In this document: piece by piece, positions 35,616 to 48,190 of the stretch | Layout: the number at the start of each line of letters is the position of its first letter | How positions within the stretch are numbered: position 1 is the stretch's first letter | Source: Sinotaia quadrata | Lineage: Eukaryota; Mollusca; Gastropoda; Architaenioglossa; Viviparidae | Assembly: GCA_028829895.1 (NCBI GenBank) | Contig: CM054178.1 | Span: 24,183,701 to 24,247,700, forward strand | Direction of reading: 5' to 3' | DNA: 64,000 nucleotides | Position numbers and translations under genes: made by a program | Notes under the pieces: model-generated | Told to the model about the DNA's origin: nothing | Seen by the model: only the letters and a program-made list of their open reading frames with translations | Databases searched by the model: none

Positions 35616-36078
35616 CAGGGGTCGGGAACCTTTTTGTCTGAGAGAGCCATGGACACCACATATTTTTTTGAAAAGTAATTCTGTGAGAGCCATACGTTAT
35701 GTTTAAAACTAAAAATTCAAGTAAATGTGTGCATTTTGCGTAATTTCAACACTAAAAGTACAATAATTAAGTCTCTGAATTCTTTTTAATAACATTGTTA
35801 TGCTGTTGCTAATCTCAATAATGAGTATTTCTTACCATTAATGTGACTTCTGGTGCTGCATAGCTTTGTAGTCTGGTTGATATGTGGTGAGGTTAAGCTT
35901 CATGCAGGCGTTGAGACTTTAGCTCATTTGTAGAATGAAATATTGATATGCAATTAATATGTAGAGTAAAGAAGTCTAAAGAAACAGTTTTTTTTATAAT
36001 CGAACATTTGTCTGCGAGCCAGAAGCAGCCATCAATAGAGCCACATCTGGCTTGCGAGCCATAGGTTCCCGACCCCTG
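35616..36078. mobile_element. Non-autonomous hAT-type MITE, copy 1
   Basis: The 463-bp element has terminal inverted repeats CAGGGGTCGGGAACC at the left and GGTTCCCGACCCCTG at the right, exact reverse complements over 15 bp. It is flanked by a perfect 8-bp target duplication CTTTAGGC (35608-35615 and 36079-36086), the hallmark of hAT transposition. The interior has no transposase frame. Subterminal GAGAGCCATG and GCGAGCCATAG phrases extend the inverted symmetry imperfectly. It is close to the copy at 55575-56057, so one family has been active more than once here. Confidence 0.95.
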
Positions 36079-36089
36079 CTTTAGGCTGA

Positions 36090-36710
36090 TGTAATTGTGA
36101 ACGTGTTTTGGAATAGGCGACATGTGTGTTGACATAATGTAAGTTGGAAGACGTGAGATAGTCATAACTATTAATTAGATCTAGTTAGATTCTTAAATTT
36201 GATCGAATAAAAGAATGAGTCAAGGAAGAGATAGCGTGGTTACAAGTGTAAGTGGAAATTCTATTCTTTACTCTTTGCAAATGACTCTTTGGGTAGGCAT
36301 TATGGTCCGAGTCCCAAATAATTCATTAAGTCTGGGTTTTTACAATGAACAGAAGACTCTTGGCTAGATTAGGTGATAAGTACCACTGTATTGTGTGAAT
36401 GGTTAGGGTTTTAGGAATGTTATGCTATTTATTCACGTCTTTTATTTGTTGCCGAGGTATATGCCAAAATAAGTATTTATTAATGTAGTAATTTGCAGTA
36501 TACTGCCACCGGCATAGTAATTTTTAGTCCCTTCTTACGTCACTGATGGCAATCATGCTTGTAATGGGCGTTGTCATTGTTAGTCTTCATACATGTGACT
36601 TCTGGCAGCATGTTTACAGTAGACTTTGTCTTTTTAGTCCTGCTCTCCGGTTTCTGAAACACTCTTGTTTGGTAAAGTCCGTAAGAAAACGTACATTTTA
36701 ATTCACGTTT
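36090..36710. other. Non-coding stretch
   Basis: No gene, array or element end was recognised. Confidence 0.5.
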
Positions 36711-36714
36711 GTTC

Positions 36715-36917
36715 CTTCTCTGGATATCACTTTTGTTACTTCTCTGGATATCACTTTTGTTCCTTCTCTGGATATCACTTTTGTTACTTCTCTGGATATC
36801 ACTTTTGTTACTTCTCTGGATATCACTTTTGTTACTTCTCTGTATATCACTTTTGTTACTTCTCTGGATATCACTTTTGTTACTTCTCTGGATATCACTT
36901 TTGTTACTTCTCTGGAT
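36715..36917. repeat. 24-bp minisatellite, 8-9 copies
   Basis: CTCTGGATATCACTTTTGTT plus ACTT or CCTT. The unit length is a multiple of three, so several eight-residue-repeat frames stay open on both strands; these are artefacts. Confidence 0.98.
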
Positions 36918-37469
36918 AAAGACTATGATTTTCTACCGAAATAAGACTTAAAAATCCATCTACATTTTTAAAAAGAATGTGCGATACTAATAATGAAAAT
37001 AAACATCGTATCAACGGCGGTCTCCTTTGGATTGTACTTTTAAAAGTCGCGAATTTCCATAAAACACATGGGAGATTCAGTTTTATCTGAACTTTACATG
37101 AACGCCATCTAGACACAAACAAAAAAGTTTGAAAATCCTTGTCTGCAATTTCCTGCCCTGAAGGAAACTTCCTGTATTGTCTAAATTGACGGCTGAGGAT
37201 GTAATGTAATCTAATGATAATGTTAAAAATTGTTTTTAGAACTCACAATGATTTTCTTTCAATTCTTCATGATTAATGACAACTCTCTACTGACCTCAAT
37301 GCTATAGAATTTTTTTTTACAGTTCATGAAAAGGTTCCCGTTAATTTAGAGCAGCCATGGGTGCGTGTCAGTTGAATATTCAGCGCTGGCCTCCAAAACA
37401 CATCCCTCCAACTCACAAACACTTTGTCATTGCATTCCTGCAGCAACGACTGTTACGTAACTTGCTTTA

Positions 37470-37806
37470 ATACCATTCAGTTAGCGTTACGATTATTAGC
37501 AATTCGACAACCATTTAGTTACCGTAACTATTGCTACACTACTTCCATAACCCTTTAGTTGCTGTAACGAATCTTATACTACGTCCATAACCCTTTAACA
37601 ATTTACCGTAACAATTGTTACACTACTTCCATAACCCTTTAGTTGCTGTAACGAATCTTATACTACGTCCATAACCCCTTAACAATTTACCGTAACAATT
37701 GTTACACTAATTCCATAACCCTTTAGTTGCTGTAACGAATCTTATACTACGTCCATAACCCTTTAACAATTTACCGTAACAATTGTTACACTACTTCCAT
37801 ACCCTT
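37470..37806. repeat. 84-bp minisatellite with inner half-units
   Basis: ACAATTGTTACACTACTTCC recurs at 37611, 37695 and 37779. Each unit holds two related halves built around TCCATAACCCTTTA, one followed by GTTGCTGTAACG and one by ACAATTTACCGTAA, indicating doubling of an older unit of about 42 bp. Confidence 0.93.
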
Positions 37807-37860
37807 TGGTTATCGTAAGATATGTTATAAAAATCCTAGTGACTTCAAAGCTATTTGATC

Positions 37861-37974
37861 TATCCATCCATCCATCCACCCATCCACCCACCCATCCATC
37901 CATCCACCCACCCATCCATCCATCCACCCATCCATCCACCCATCCATCTATCTATCTATCTATCTATCTATCTA
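37861..37974. repeat. (CATC)/(CACC)/(ATCT) tetranucleotide tract
   Basis: Mixed ATCC and ACCC units end in a short pure ATCT run. Confidence 0.97.
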
Positions 37975-39238
37975 GTCATTTGTAGAAGTAACAAACTAGT
38001 CTGGACTGTGCGTATTTGATTTCACCGTAACCAGTGTTGTACGAAAGTACGGAATTTAACTGATGTATTATTTCACGACACAGAAGAAGTTTAGGTTTAA
38101 CCATCGTTGTTTCTTTTTTTTTCTTTTTTATTCTTTATTCGTCCATTCTACAGCAAGTGGTGTGAGCCCTTCTTTGCATTGTTAATTAAATTCACTTATT
38201 TTTTTGTTCCTTTGTTACATTCACAGTTCTTTCAGTCTACTGTTTGAATCTGTTTAGACGTTACTAGAGTATGACTGGAGGAGAGATTTGTATCTGTCTG
38301 CCTTTCTTGTATTTAATGACGTCACTTGTGACCTTGGCACTTGCAAAAGGTGCTTGTTGCAAAAATGGTGACTGGCAAAAGTCTCCGATATAATCTGCCG
38401 CACTCACTTCCTCGGTACATTAATAATTAAAACAACACAAGTACAGACACCACCACCACCACCATAGTCATAGCTTGACAGTTTTCTAAAACTTGCAGAA
38501 ATCAGCAGTCGTTAAAGAATTTGCATCGAATATTGTCATTCATTTGTGAAAGATAGCAGGTCGGTACTTAGTAGTTTGCAGCAGAACACTAAACGAAAGG
38601 CCTGCTTGACAGCACACGTATATTTATGAACCCGTTTGTGGAAAAAAAAATGTTATAAGGAAGTGATTTACTGAACGCAACCAGACTAAACTGAACACAA
38701 ACTCGCAAACGTCATCCCCTCGCTCCTCACTTTATTATTATTTTTTAAAAGCCATTTTCTGTTTTGACATGTTTACGCTTCTGTAAAATTTTGTTGTATG
38801 CTTGAAGTTCGTTTACAGAAGTAGATTTCGATTAAATAGCCGTAGTCTTTCCTTGAAAATGTAAAGTATTTGTTTCTACAAGAATTGTTCTGTTGTGCAT
38901 TCAAGACGTGTTCGGGAAGAATGAGTTTTCTGCCTATAGATATGAAGACACATTCCACAAAGAAGTGTTTTTGATTCTAAAGGAATTATTTACCACTGAA
39001 AGGAAGAAAAGCTCGGAATAGCGGAGTAGGTTATATAACCAAACACGCCAGTCGGGCCAGGAGCAGATAAATAAAATGTGATCTGGCAGCAAGAATGGTT
39101 TTTATTTGTGACTTGCTGACTTACTCCTTAGGTTGACTGCTTGCTTTCTTCCGTCAGTTTTCTTTCTTGTTTTCTCTCTCTCTCTTTTCCATTTTTGGTT
39201 CAATTATCCCCCTCATCTTTGTTTGTGTGTCTGTTTGT
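37975..39238. other. Non-coding stretch
   Basis: It holds a short (CCA)n at 38448-38464. A 61-codon minus-strand frame at 38773-38958 is not recognisable. Confidence 0.5.
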
Positions 39239-39239
39239 A

Positions 39240-39261
39240 TTTCTTTCTTTCATTCTTTCAT

Positions 39262-39355
<94 letters not shown>

Positions 39356-39370
39356 TTCATTCATTCCTTT
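39240..39370. repeat. (TTTC)n microsatellite
   Basis: About 110 bp of TTTC with CATT variants at both edges. The overlapping FLSFFLSF frames are artefacts. Confidence 0.98.
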
Positions 39371-39374
39371 CTTA

Positions 39375-40380
39375 ATAAATAGAAAATCAATACGATGGAA
39401 TTTTATGCTATCCTTATTTGGGTCTAGTTTACAACACTCTATTTATGTCTGTTCCATAATGACATTTTACTTTAATTTATTGGTACCTATACCTATTTAT
39501 TGTTGAGCAAATTTTATGAAATCTTATTAAACAGTTAAGCAAGCGTGTTAGGCAATTTGAAATTTTGTTTTTGCCAAAATTTTAGATTATTAATAGTTAC
39601 TTGTGTGAAGATTTTCCTAGTATAAAGCTCAAAGATCACCCTCATACACGCACACAGTCACATACACGCACTCACATACACACACGTACACACATACGTA
39701 TGTCAGTTACCTTAATCTCAAAAAATTTTTATTATTGACAATCACAACTCTGTGAAATATATACGGTTTGAGTAACTTTCTATTTAAATATTTCTATTTT
39801 CAATTTGAAATGCTAGTCAGACAGGATGAAGTATGTTTTAATGTAAGAAGAATGGATTTATGAATTGCGAGATCCTGAGTATCTGAATAGTGAGAATTTT
39901 AAGTGGAAGTGAGAAAAGTTTTCATTTTATGTTGTTGTGGCAACTCTTTGAAATGCTGTTGAGTTATCTGTGTCGTTCATGCAATCTCTTCGTGTATGCA
40001 ATTAAAATATCCCCCCTCCCCTCCCCGTCTAACTAAAACGAGAAATACAGCAATGAATAGCTTCCATCTTTCACACGTTGATCGGCTTTCAGGATTCGCT
40101 TTACAAAGAAGTAATCTCTTCAGGATCTTAGTGATAATCGATATTATCTTATTCATGAAAATGCATTAACAGGAAATATCACTAAGTAATATAATCATAA
40201 TCATGATAAAGGACAAGCACAAAGAAAATATTTCAAGTTCAAACGAAATGAGTTTTAAGAGTAAAAATTGAAGGATCAGAAATTTTAAAAATCACTTCCC
40301 ATATTAATGAACGCATAGAAGCGGTTGTTTCTTAGTTAGAAAGTTGCTGATAATTGTGATCGCAAATCGGAAGGGGCAAG
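39375..40380. other. AT-rich non-coding stretch
   Basis: Imperfect ACAC/ACGC tracts lie at 39645-39695 and a C-rich patch at 40008-40030. No gene was recognised. Confidence 0.5.
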
Positions 40381-40382
40381 AA

Positions 40383-40411
40383 TCTTATCTTATCTTATCT
40401 TATCTTATCTT
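40383..40411. repeat. (CTTAT)n pentanucleotide
   Basis: Five to six pure CTTAT units. Confidence 0.95.
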
Positions 40412-40865
40412 CCGTTCATTTATCCTCCACCCCTCCTTAATCCAGAAGTGAAGTTCAGGGGTTCAGATTTAAGTACTTGTCTGCTTCCGCTTCCGTTGCT
40501 GATGATTTGTATTCAAATCTGCGCAGTATTACATCAACTTTCGATTTGAGTGGATGATCTAAAATCGACTGGAAGTTGATTTCTTCTTAATCTGCCCGAA
40601 ACTGTAGCAATATCAAAGTTAATCTGGAAGAATTGTGTATCTTATAAACTTTATCTTCACTGTGAACTGTAAAAGTACACTTGTTTTGAACCGCAAGACA
40701 TCATACATTTTTCTTCCCTAATATCTAACATCGACTTACACAATATTTCTAATATTTTAGTTGTACTTTTATATTGAACCATTAATGTGTCAAAGTGATA
40801 ATTATTTACAGCACACTAGGACTAGAGAAGTGTGAAGCTCATTAGACTGTTTGTGCCATTCTTGA

Positions 40866-41178
40866 CCTTATTCAATGGGCATTCTTTTCCGGATCTCATT
40901 CAATGGGCATTCTTTTCCGAATCTCATGCAATGGACATTCTTTCCTGGATCTCATGCAATGGACATTTTTTCCGGATCTCATGCAATGGACATTCTTTTC
41001 CTTATCTTACGTAAAGGAAGTCTTTCCTGGATCTTATGCAATGGACATTCTTTTCCGGATCTCATGCAATGGACAGTCTTTCTTGGATCTTATGCAATGG
41101 ACATTCTTTTCAGAATCTCATGTAATAGACATTCTTTTCCTGATTTCAAGCAATGGACATTCTTTTCTAATTCTCACA
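40866..41178. repeat. 28-bp minisatellite, about 11 copies
   Basis: Consensus ATTCTTTTCCGGATCTCATG plus CAATGGAC, with substitutions in most copies. From 41180 to about 41480 looser TTTCCGGATT/TTTCCAGGTTT phrases look like decayed relatives. Frames of 141-143 codons across it are repeat-derived. Confidence 0.92.
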
Positions 41179-41479
41179 CAGAAGAACATACTTATAGCTT
41201 TTACAGTTTTGGGTTTCACTCAGAAGAATCCAGGTTTCCAGTTTTATCGCTTGGTTTCACAGCGAAGAACACTGAGTTCTGTTTTTTCCGGATTTTATAG
41301 ATATATACAAGTTTCTACATTTTTCCAGGTTTAGTTCTTTTTCCTTGTTTTCGGGATTCCGGATTTCACACAGATGAAGCAAGGTTTCTGTTTTATTCAC
41401 TCTTCACAAAGAAACAAACAAATTTCCTGGTTTTCTGATTTCCTGATTTTCAAGGATTTCCGTTTGTTATGGGTTTCTG

Positions 41480-42920
41480 GATTTCCAGATTTTATGCCGA
41501 AGAACCAAGATTTCAAAGATATGTATGTTTCTATTCTATTTTTCACGGATTTGAAACCTAGATGCAAGGAGTGAGAAAGCTATATTAGTTTCAGTCACTA
41601 TCTTAATTTATTAAATTGTATATTGCTATGTTTCTGAAAATACATTCTTAATAATTCTCTTATGCACAATAGTCTAATTTGTTCTGTGGTTATATTCTTA
41701 ATTCTTAGTAAGTGGGTGGGGTCTGAGTCAAAATTAATTGAAACGTAATTAGAATAATTAAGTAGGAGAATTTTCACTAGCAGATGGCCTTGGCGAAAGC
41801 AAAGATCTTGATGAATATTCATTTAACTAGTTAATATTAGGCCTAATGACAAAAGTGCTTCGAAGGATGCATTAATGTTTTTTTTTTTCTTAGAATGCCG
41901 GCATTGATCTAATTTATCTGCAGTTATGTAAATATTTAATAACATAAATATTTTTTCACATATTAAAACACCGTCTTCTTCCATGCTGTCGTGTGTGCAT
42001 TCATCAATGACCACTAATAAAATAAAGTAAAATTGCCAGACATTTAAATACTGACTGAAACTGAATAATGAAATAATAATAAATTACTGAAAAACAGGAT
42101 TAACACATTTAAAAACTGAGTTATATATATATCTTAGTTACAAAATATTCCCCTCTTGAATATTTCAGAATTTATTACGATTTGAATAGATGTGTTGATA
42201 CGCAGTCCTCTCCCCTGCTAAACACTTACGTCACGCATTAGATCCCAATTCAACATAAGAGAGATGGTGAATGTACACAAACACCCGATATCTAGTATTG
42301 TTTACGTCACCAAAGGGAGAGAGCAGCATGGGGTCGTTTGGGGCTCTCTGATCTTGTCTGTGTCCGCAATCTCTCACAACACATTCGCTGTTCATGGGGT
42401 GTGTTTGAGTTTGTGCGTGAATGGGTATGCGTGTAAGTGAGTCAGTTCACGCACAGAGGTTGCACTCTTGTATGTTTGTGCGCGCGTGTATGCGTGTGTG
42501 AGAGAGAGTGCGTGTGCGTGTGGTTGTCTAAATTATTTCGATCTTGTTTTCATGAATTTCTTGCAGGAACAGCTGCAACTGGAAAGAGAAATTATAAAGT
42601 GTCTCAGAGATTTGAAATTGGTTTAACGTTCTCATAAATACAGACAACTTTTACAACTCTTAAAGATTTGTTAGGACATAAGGATACTGACGCATCTCTT
42701 TCCCCATATAAATGCCTGCCTTTATGTGATTAGAATGACCCCGCACTGTTCTGTATTGTATGACTAAGGTTGCCTACATTACAGTTTGAGTCGGGTAGCT
42801 AACCAAACCACATGGAACGAATGGGTTCTGGTATAAATGTTAAACAAGAAACAACTTCAGCATATTGCTTTTCAGCATTTCAGATCTACATTTTGTTAAA
42901 GTGCAAGTTACCGGGGAAAA
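41480..42920. other. AT-rich non-coding stretch
   Basis: No gene was recognised. A GTGTGCG/GAGA-rich patch lies at 42395-42520. Confidence 0.5.
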
Positions 42921-42921
42921 A

Positions 42922-43116
42922 CAATCAGACGGACAGACTATCAATTATGTCAAATACTGACAATCAGACGGACATACTATTAATTATGTCAAATACTGAC
43001 AATCAGACGGACATACTATCAATTCTGTCAAATACTGACAATCAGACGGACATACTATCAATTATGTCAAATACTGACAATCAGACGGACATACTATCAA
43101 TTATGTCAAATACTGA
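42922..43116. repeat. 39-bp minisatellite, 5 copies
   Basis: The unit is AATCAGACGGACATACTATC, AATTATGTCAAATACTGAC. It lies inside a 118-codon plus-strand frame (42812-43168) as a 13-residue repeat (NQTDILSIMSNTD). The frame has unique sequence at both ends, which makes it slightly more interesting than the other repeat ORFs, but no promoter, splice or domain evidence supports a gene. Confidence 0.96.
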
Positions 43117-43231
43117 TGTTGTACGAAACATAAAGTCGTTTGTGTTTGATAGTGAGGAAACACGATGACGAGAAGCAATTGGTTGTCGCATCGTCACGTC
43201 TGCCGTTTCTCTTGGCAACATTACTTCCATT

Positions 43232-43665
43232 GAGTGCCTCTTCCTAAGATATTGAGTGCCTCTTCCTAAGATATTGAGTGCCTCTTCCTAAGATATTGAG
43301 TGCCTCTTCCTAAGATATTGAGTGCCTCTTCCTAAGATATTGAGTGCCTCTTCCTAAGATATTGAGTGCCTCTTCCTAAGATATTGAGTGCCTCTTCCTA
43401 AGATACTGAGTGCCTCTTCCTAAGATATTGAGTGCCTCTTCCTATTATAAGTGCCTCTTCCTAAGATATTGAGTGCCTCTTCCTAAGATATTGAGTGCCT
43501 CTTCCTGAGATAAATATAATGAATGCCTCTTCCTTCTAAGAAAGTGAATGCCTCTTTATTCTATGATGCTGATTGCCTCTTCCTAAGAAGTTGAGTGCCT
43601 CCTTTTTCTATAATGTTGATTGCCTCATCCTAAAAGATGTTTACCTGTAGTGCCTCTTCCAAAAT
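43232..43665. repeat. 22-bp minisatellite, about 13 copies plus decayed tail
   Basis: GAGTGCCTCTTCCTAAGATA plus TT is highly uniform to about 43510. Variants such as GATTGCCTCATCCTAA continue to 43665. Confidence 0.97.
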
Positions 43666-43782
43666 GAGTTCCTCCCACGCGTTCAGTTAATCTTCCCCTC
43701 GTATTTAGAAAATCTGGGCGCGCTCAAAGAAGCTGCGACTCTTTTCCTCACCGACAATCATTATTTTCTCTTTCTGTCCTAG

Positions 43783-43893
43783 GATTTATTAGCTTTCGTT
43801 CAAAACAAAACAAACATGCGTCTTCACAATTGCATTCAGCTTGACGTATTTGCTCGAGTCTTGAAATATTTTGATCTTTATTTACCCAAGTAA
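43783..43893 (+). other. Possible short terminal exon, unrecognised
   Basis: A strong acceptor, TTTTCTCTTTCTGTCCTAG, ends at 43782. From the next base a plus-strand frame of 36 codons runs to TAA at 43891-43893 (DLLAFVQNKTN near the start, RVLKYFDLYLPK at the end). The peptide is not low complexity. A 67-codon minus-strand frame overlaps (43748-43951). No family was recognised and no polyadenylation signal lies close behind, so this is only a candidate. Confidence 0.15.
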
Positions 43894-44442
43894 TTCTTAG
43901 CAAAAATCTTACTTCATTCTTACTAACCTTAGGAGTTAACACAATCTTCACTCAAATCCACGCCTCTTTCTCTTTACAAACACACAGACATACGCATCAT
44001 ACACGTATACATATACAAATATAATGACATACCTACCTATCTACCTATATACGTATCTTCATACAATCTATAGTTATAGTTATAGTTTGCACGCAAAATC
44101 TATATAAACAGTGTTATAAAACGTTATAGTTGCAACTCAAGCTCTTAAGACAGCACAGTTTGACAGTAGTCCATTTACAAAGTGTCTACTCTCCTAAATA
44201 TTAGTCACATGTATGTGTCTGACTAGGGTGAGTCATTCTAGAGTAGCTGTTGTCTCGCTGAGGACTTCTGTCGTTGGAAGCTCAAATTATAAACTAAAAT
44301 AAAAATGTTGTTGTATGACCAGTTCCACTTTATATAATATGCTCCTCTCCAGTGTTTGTGTATATTGGCCACTGCTACGCACTTTCATTCTGCAGAGATC
44401 TATACTGACGTCATTCAATGCAGGATCTCATATTCGTCCATA

Positions 44443-44552
44443 ACATCTTGGATAGAGTGATAAAATAAATTATGTAGTACACGTAACATGCAGAACATCT
44501 TGGATAGAGTGATAAAATAAATTTTGCAGTACACGCAACATGCACAGCATCT
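44443..44552. repeat. 52-bp repeat, 2.1 copies
   Basis: AACATCTTGGATAGAGTGAT, AAAATAAATT and AGTACACG recur at 44443 and 44495, with a third truncated start. Confidence 0.92.
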
Positions 44553-44554
44553 TA

Positions 44555-45225
44555 CAACATGAGCAAAACAAACCTGCACATTTCTCGAACACAGTCTTAG
44601 ATTTAATAATGTTTTATTAATCATTATTAATCATTATACCACTGCACTCACGTGAAATTAGTTAACTTGTTTAAGCAAAGAAATACAGATTCAGAGTATA
44701 CACATAACATAATCTTGTGCTAAGTCTAGACACATTAATATAAAGAACATGCATAAAATTGTTATTACTTAACAGAAATGCAGGAGAGATATTTTCTAAG
44801 TATAGAATACTTACACTATGATAATGTGTGGGATAGTATATGTTTTTAACAAAACAATTTACAATAAATTAGAAAGAATAAAAATCGGTTCTCTGGCAAC
44901 TAACAATGGTTTTGCACATTTTTATAGGGGGTTAATTTCGATGGTTGAAGGCGCCTTATGTCGAAGACTTCACTAATTTCATTAAAAACTCATAGGCTCA
45001 TGACCTATTGTACGCTTAACTTAAATATATATATACAAGTCCTTGGACAATGGTAAAGAAATGCATATATATAATAGAGTACGGGAGGTGTCTTTTCCTC
45101 TCAAGAAGCTGTTTCAGCTGATGAAAAGTGAAAATGTTAGTAGTGATTACGTGATAAATGTTAACATCTCTTAAAGGTTAGCTAAATTACTCAAATAATT
45201 AACAGTGGGCATGAAGGCGCCATGC
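44555..45225. other. AT-rich non-coding stretch
   Basis: No gene or array was recognised. Confidence 0.5.
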
Positions 45226-45227
45226 TA

Positions 45228-45464
45228 CAGTAATACATTGCTTCAAATCTATTCTCGTCAATAACAAAATAAAAACCATACAAACAATGAATGAAATAAA
45301 CATGCCCAGTAATACATTGCTTCAAATATATTCTCGTCAATAACAAAATAAAAACCATACAAACAATGAATGAAATAAACATGCCCAGTAATACATTGCT
45401 TCAAATATATTCTCGTCAATAACAAAATAAAAACCAAACAAACAATGAATGAAATAAACATGCC
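45228..45464. repeat. 79-bp tandem repeat, 3 copies
   Basis: CAGTAATACATTGCTTCAAA begins at 45228, 45307 and 45386. Copies are almost identical. Confidence 0.97.
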
Positions 45465-45557
45465 TAGGAAGAAAGATGGCACTATTAAAACGCTTACGAC
45501 TTAGTTCTATCAGAAGCAGTAAACACATATTTTAAGATACTTACAAGACTTTAGGAA

Positions 45558-46345
45558 CGAAGTACAAATATGTTAAGTACTAATCAGGATTATGAATGAA
45601 ATACAAACACTTTAGTGTGTTTACAAAGCTTTATGAATGAAACACAAACACTTTAGTATGTTTACAAAGGTTTATGAATGAAATACAAACACTTTAGTAT
45701 GTTTACTGTGAATGAAATACAAACACTTTAGTATGTTTACTGTGAATGAAATACAAACACTTTCGTATGTTTACTGTGAATGAAATACAAACACTTTCGT
45801 ATGTTTACTGTGAATGAAATACAAACACTTTAGTATGTTTACTGTAAATGAAATACAAACACTTTCGTATGTTTACTGTGAATGAAATACAAACACTTTA
45901 GTATGTTTACTGTGAATGAAATACAAACACTTTAGTATGTTTACTGTGAATGAAATACAAACACTTTAGTATGTTTACTGTGAATGAAATACAAACACTT
46001 TAGTAGGTTTACAAAGCTTTATGAATGAAATGCATGCACGTTCTTATGTGTTTGCAAAGCTTTATGAATTAAGTAAAAACAATGTCATATTTTTACAATG
46101 TTTTATGAAAGAAGTACAAACTATTTAATATATTTACAAAGTGTTTTGAATAAAGTACAAACACTTTAGTATGTTTACGAAGTTTTATGAATGCAGTACA
46201 AACACTTTAATATGTTTACAATGTTTTATGAATGAAGTACAAAATCTTTAATATGTTTACAATGTTTTATGAATGAAGTACAAGTAATATAGTATATTTA
46301 AAGTTTAATGAATGAAGTACAAAAGCATTAGTTTTTTTTATAAAG
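45558..46345. repeat. 34/41-bp minisatellite, about 20 copies
   Basis: A homogeneous core (45707-46000) has units GAATGAAATACAAACACTTT, AGTATGTTTACTGT. Both flanks carry older, longer units in which CTGT is replaced by CAAAGCTTTAT, becoming more divergent outward (ACAATGTTTTAT variants). Confidence 0.95.
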
Positions 46346-46349
46346 TTTA

Positions 46350-47395
46350 TTGAAAAAAGTAAGGTACGTAGTAAGCAAAACTTAATGAATGCATTATAGA
46401 GGTAGTCATTTATATAGATAGGCACTTGATATAGTTATTTCAGTTTGAAATAGGTTATACATGAGTTATTAAACTTATGAAATACTATGTACTTAATACA
46501 TTACCTATTCTATAAAATAGATTATATACCTAGTCGATAAGCCTATGATAATTCCATACAGATAGCTATTAAATCAACAGGAAGTCTTTTTGTTTAATTT
46601 TAAAGCTAAATGTAACACGTCATGTATCGGGTTAATGTCATTGACTGCGCATGCAGGTAATGACTGGGTCTAAGGATTTACGTTATTTGACCATTAGGTC
46701 TTTCATTACGGTATGTATGTAAAGAAATATAATGAATATTATTACGTGATTTGGTCATTAAGTCTTTGAATATAGCAATCAAAGAATAACCCGTGTCTCT
46801 GGATTGTAGTTAAGTTAGCCACTAGTCTTTCAATACAACATACAGACAAATAAAGTTCCCTCGAATTAAGCCATGTAGTTAGCCGTTACTGTATGGATGC
46901 GACTGACAGTTTATTTTCTACGTTGTATAGTTAGCCCATAGGATACTGAATATTTTTATTTACAATTTTATGCGCGCGTGCAGGGCTGTTATCTCAATGC
47001 AGATCATGCTATAGAGATCTGTACATGCTAAGAAAAGTCACTCACTCCCATCAATGGGCGATAATCCAGATACTTCGCTTGAGCTGCCTCCATCGCGGGT
47101 AACACCAGATGGTATTGATGTAAGTAAAGGGGTTTCGTTAGCTTTTATCTTTTTAAAAGAGTGTTGCGAGGGGGGGGGGGGTAAACAGTAAGAAAACAAA
47201 TAAAATATATAAAAGTCAACAAACTCTAGTTTCGGGAAGTGCCCCTTTAAGCTTAAATGTCACTGGCACAAGACCCCCTTTCCCACCTCTCCAAGTGCTA
47301 TCCAGGTTTACGATGTTTACCACCGAAGACCACTTGTGTAAGAATGATGCAGTTAGTCAGCTAACGGTGAGGGATGGTTGGTGCATTTGCACTGG
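46350..47395. other. AT-rich non-coding stretch
   Basis: Weak echoes of TTAGTCATTAGGTCTTTCA recur near 46690-46830. A 12-bp G-run lies near 47170. No gene was recognised. Confidence 0.5.
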
Positions 47396-47399
47396 CTGA

Positions 47400-47461
47400 G
47401 AGAAGAGAGAGATGGGAGAGAGAGGGGAGAAGAGAGATGGGAGAGGGGCGAGAGAGAGGAG

Positions 47462-47512
<51 letters not shown>
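47400..47512. repeat. (GA)n purine tract
   Basis: Imperfect GAGAGGGA-type sequence passes into a pure GA run. Confidence 0.97.
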
Positions 47513-47514
<2 letters not shown>

Positions 47515-47805
47515 AGCAGCTCTAGACAGCGCTAAAAGAAGGTAGACTGAATTGTGTGATTGTTTTGCAAGAGATGCATTCTACCTTGTTGGCTCGTACA
47601 GTTTAAGGTGTTGTTGTTGTTGGAGGAGGAGGAATACATTTGAATGAAGGCTGTGAATAAACAAAACATCGAACAGGTACAAGTATGAAAGTACCAGATA
47701 CGTAATCATGAACATCAAGAGGCATATTTACACAAACACGTAGGCATTCTTGCACGAATAGCAGCACCAGAGTCCGAGGATAAGCATGTATGAGAACTGA
47801 GAGTC

Positions 47806-47823
47806 ATACTACTACTACTACTA

Positions 47824-47871
<48 letters not shown>

Positions 47872-47945
47872 TTACTATTACTACTACGACTACTACTACT
47901 ACTACTACTATTACGACTACTACTACTACTACTACTACGACTACT
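47806..47945. repeat. (ACT)n trinucleotide repeat
   Basis: About 45 ACT triplets with a few ATT and ACG variants. The poly-threonine frame is an artefact. Confidence 0.98.
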
Positions 47946-48190
47946 GCCATAAAATTTAAGAGGGCAGACATTTTCGTTTGATATTCAAAGACAGTCCTCT
48001 TGTGTTTCTAGTACAACGAGGAAAAATATTAAAAATATAATTCAAAATTTGTGGACTGCGATTATTAGACAGAGAAAGATATAGGGGGGAAAGCACTGTT
48101 ATGCCTGCTAGATAAAGTTTTGATATCCATAGTAAAGACGTAAAACATCGTGCGTTATGAGGCCCAAACTATAGCTCTCTGGTAGAATGG

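Noticed and set aside
40875..41334. Overlapping 141- and 143-codon frames
   Set aside because: They follow the 28-bp array and its decayed relatives in two frames at once.
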